From Micavibrio sp. UBA1664 (GTDB lineage: Bacteria > Pseudomonadota > Alphaproteobacteria > Micavibrionales > UBA1664), in the NCBI GenBank assembly GCA_002320485.1, contig DCKW01000016.1:1-8763 (forward strand): a stretch of DNA of 8,763 bases. The letters run 5' to 3'. Below, one piece after another: positions 6,350-8,763 of this stretch (the stretch's first letter is position 1; each line of letters begins with the position of its first letter). Both the position numbers and the translations under genes were made by a program. Below the pieces are notes generated by a model. That model saw only the letters and a program-made list of their open reading frames with translations, was not told the DNA's origin and made no database searches.

Positions 6350-8763
6350 TAAGCCGCATAGATTAGAGGAACTGACTTCTCTTTGGGCAACGCCGCCAGG
6401 TTGGAAGGGCCAGCTGTCATCCGTCAATCATACGACAATCGGATTGCGGTTTATGATTACAGCGGCCGTATTTTTCGGCATAGGCGGCATTCTGGCTATG
6501 CTTATCAGGGCGCAACTGGCCACACCGGATAGCGCTTTCCTTGGCCCTGAAATCTATAACCAGATTTTTACAATGCATGGAACAATCATGATGTTTTTGT
6601 TTGCCATTCCCATGTTGGAAGGGCTTTCAATCTATCTCATTCCTAAAATGCTCGGGGCGCGAGATTTAGCCTTTCCGCGCCTAACAGCATACGGATATTG
6701 GTGCTATTTATTCGGAGGTGCGATTTTAATTGTTGCCTTATTATTGGGGGTGGCCCCGGATACCGGCTGGTTCATGTACACGCCTTTGTCTTCCAACATC
6801 TATACTCCCGGAATTAATGCTGACATCTGGCTGTTAGGGGTCACTTTTGTAGAGATCTCGGCTATTACACTGGCGGTTGAACTGACGGTTTCAATTTTAA
6901 AAATGCGTGCCCCGGGAATGAGCCTTGCCCGTATGCCTATCTTCGCATGGTATATTCTTGTAACCTCATCAATGATGGTTGTCGGATTTCCACCATTAAT
7001 TTTGGGGTCAATCTTACTGGAAATAGAACGGGCGGCCGGCTTGCCCTTTTTTGATCCTGATCGGGGCGGGGACCCTTTGTTATGGCAACATCTGTTTTGG
7101 TTGTTCGGTCATCCCGAAGTCTACATTATCTTTTTACCGGCCGCGGGCGCCATTTCAACTATGATACCGACATGCGCTCAAAACCCGCTTGTTGGTTATC
7201 GCGCTATAATTGCCGCAATTGTTACTATGGCCTTCCTGTCTTTCGGAATATGGGTCCATCATATGTTTACAACAGGTATACCGCATCTGGCCCTGTCTTT
7301 TTTTGCGATTGGTTCGGCGTTAATTGCCATTCCTACGGCTATACAGTTCTTCTCCTGGCTGGCCACTATCGCTAAAGGCAAGCCACAATGGAATGTGCCT
7401 ATGCTTTATATATTCGGGTTTTTTGCTGTATTTATAATTGGCGGTTTGACCGGTGTGATGGTCGCCATGGTGCCCTTTGATTGGCAAGCTCATGATACAC
7501 ATTTCATTGTTGCGCATTTGCATTATGTTCTTGTCGGCGGATTTGTGTTCCCCTTATTGGCTGCGCTTTATTACTGGCTGCCGCATGTAACAGGCAAGCA
7601 TAATCTGGAAAAAATGGCGATTATCGGTTTTTGGCTGATATTTATCGGATTTAATTTCACATTTTTAATCATGCATATTACCGGCTTGCTAGGCATGCCG
7701 CGTCGAATTTTTACTTACAACGAAACGGATGGTTGGACGGTTTTAAATCTTTTATCCTCAATCGGAGGGTTTATCCTGACAATGGGATTTGCCGTTATTT
7801 TAATGGATTTGTTTTTGCAAAGGCGTTTTGGCCATGACGTTAAACGCAATCCATGGAATGCCTCAACTCTTGAATGGGCGATGAGCCTCCCTGCACCGAC
7901 TTATAATTTTAAGGCTATTCCTGAGATTACAACGCGCGCAGATAAATTGAATATCGATGCCATTATAGAGAATATGAAAGACGGACAAGGCTATCTTTTA
8001 AAAGTGCGTCATAAATGGCGTGAAACACTAGGGACTGATGCCGTGTCGGGTAAGCCGGATTACATTATTTTATTACCGGGGCCAACCTGTTTGCCCTTAT
8101 ATACTGCCTTGGCTACAGGTCTTGTGGTTTTATCGCTGCTGTTTAAAGTGTATTGGCTTGCATTAGTGGGGTTGGTAATCGTTTCAGGGCTCATGGTTTT
8201 CACAGGCTGCTTTGCAGGCCTTAAAAAAGATCATGGTGCACTGGATGCAGGTATGAAAGCGAAGTTGCCGTTGCATACCGAAGTTATGAATTCGCCGCCA
8301 TGGCTTGCCCTTTGCATTACATTATTTGCGAATGGTACTTTGTTTGCATCGCTCATTTTCGGGGTTTTTTATTTATGGCTCATCGCGCCGAACTGGCCGC
8401 CTGAAGAAATATTGAATTTACCGGTAATATGGCCGATAGTTGCAATAGCGTTGATGGCTGGAAAAGCCATTATCGTCCGATTTCTGATTACCGCAAGCAC
8501 CAAGACGCCCATATTGATTTTATTGTTTGCGCTCAAGATTGTGGTGATGAGTATTCTTGCAATAATTGCGTTTAAGCTACCTGATCCCCAAACACATGCC
8601 TATTCGGCGGCAAATTTTGTATTAATATCATATGTGATCCTACATTTGTTTGTGGGTGTTTTATTTACCGTCAGTAATTTCATTCGCTTAAAAACCGGTT
8701 ATGTCAGTCCTAAACGCAATCTTGATTTACGGTTAACGCAGTTATGGACAAATTACACGGTTG
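6342..8763 (+). CDS. ctaD: Fused cytochrome c oxidase subunit I+III, 3'-truncated by the window edge
   Basis: The catalytic oxidase subunit, reducing O2 to water and pumping protons in the inner membrane. The frame is open from ATG 6342 to the right edge (807 codons so far). Subunit I spans about 1-510 with heme a ligands H79 and H394, heme a3 ligand H392, CuB ligands H257, H306 and H307, the cross-linking Y261 in HPEVY, E259 (type-A1 proton gate) and GMPRR (451-455). A linker (about 512-580) leads to a subunit III-like part (about 580-807) ending in an HAYSAANF helix and YVSPKRN. Unusual by eye alignment: the K-channel lysine position is Q335 (PTAIQ), and two D-channel asparagines map to I97 and T115, though D108 is kept. 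The subunit III glutamate is also missing near 661-668 (LFANGTLF). I+III fusions are known from caa3-type and divergent proteobacterial oxidases. Identity is certain; the coupling consequences are inference. Confidence 0.96.
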   Translation, partial: MNDKPHRLEELTSLWATPPGWKGQLSSVNHTTIGLRFMITAAVFFGIGGILAMLIRAQLATPDSAFLGPEIYNQIFTMHGTIMMFLFAIPMLEGLSIYLIPKMLGARDLAFPRLTAYGYWCYLFGGAILIVALLLGVAPDTGWFMYTPLSSNIYTPGINADIWLLGVTFVEISAITLAVELTVSILKMRAPGMSLARMPIFAWYILVTSSMMVVGFPPLILGSILLEIERAAGLPFFDPDRGGDPLLWQHLFWLFGHPEVYIIFLPAAGAISTMIPTCAQNPLVGYRAIIAAIVTMAFLSFGIWVHHMFTTGIPHLALSFFAIGSALIAIPTAIQFFSWLATIAKGKPQWNVPMLYIFGFFAVFIIGGLTGVMVAMVPFDWQAHDTHFIVAHLHYVLVGGFVFPLLAALYYWLPHVTGKHNLEKMAIIGFWLIFIGFNFTFLIMHITGLLGMPRRIFTYNETDGWTVLNLLSSIGGFILTMGFAVILMDLFLQRRFGHDVKRNPWNASTLEWAMSLPAPTYNFKAIPEITTRADKLNIDAIIENMKDGQGYLLKVRHKWRETLGTDAVSGKPDYIILLPGPTCLPLYTALATGLVVLSLLFKVYWLALVGLVIVSGLMVFTGCFAGLKKDHGALDAGMKAKLPLHTEVMNSPPWLALCITLFANGTLFASLIFGVFYLWLIAPNWPPEEILNLPVIWPIVAIALMAGKAIIVRFLITASTKTPILILLFALKIVVMSILAIIAFKLPDPQTHAYSAANFVLISYVILHLFVGVLFTVSNFIRLKTGYVSPKRNLDLRLTQLWTNYTV

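Noticed and set aside
7082..7375. 97-residue plus-strand frame inside subunit I
   Set aside because: It overlaps the region encoding HPEVY and the CuB histidines in the real frame.

Overview
The window looks like a piece of a bacterial chromosome, probably from a Gram-negative aerobe and plausibly an alphaproteobacterium. This is inferred from a lipoprotein-type CuA subunit II, a fused cytochrome oxidase subunit I+III, CtaG, and the general style of the proteins. The DNA is AT-leaning by eye; base composition was not computed and no rRNA or other taxonomic marker is present. I see no tRNA, rRNA, CRISPR array, insertion sequence or integrase.

Left part (1-1537, + strand): the 3' part of an acetyl-CoA hydrolase/CoA-transferase family gene. 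Its frame is open through the left edge, so the start lies outside. It converges, with a 7-base gap, on a minus-strand pair. That pair is a 65-residue acidic protein of unknown function (3997-4194) followed, with a short overlap, by a very large membrane fusion protein (1545-4013). The fusion has an extended-SDR NAD-binding domain, a two-helix-pair SPW-like membrane module, a VKOR-like domain with one CxxC, and a second SPW-like module.

Middle (4195-4397): a divergent intergenic region of about 200 bases. It carries a perfect 8-bp dyad that would read as a weak terminator or attenuator on the minus strand, a second 7-bp inverted repeat, and a possible plus-strand promoter.

Right part (4398 to the right edge, + strand): a tightly packed cytochrome c oxidase operon. 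The order is ctaG (copper/oxidase assembly), a four-helix HemJ/CopD-like membrane protein, coxB (CuA subunit II lipoprotein), and a fused subunit I+III gene that runs off the right edge. The genes overlap by ATGA, are 3 bases apart, or overlap by 8 bases, so they are almost certainly co-transcribed and translationally coupled. Together they encode an aa3-like heme-copper oxidase that takes electrons from cytochrome c through CuA, plus assembly or heme-related helpers.

The most notable points are the SDR-SPW-VKOR-SPW fusion divergent from the oxidase operon, the apparent replacement of the K-channel lysine and two D-channel asparagines in subunit I, and the loss of a catalytic-region motif in the CoA-transferase homologue.
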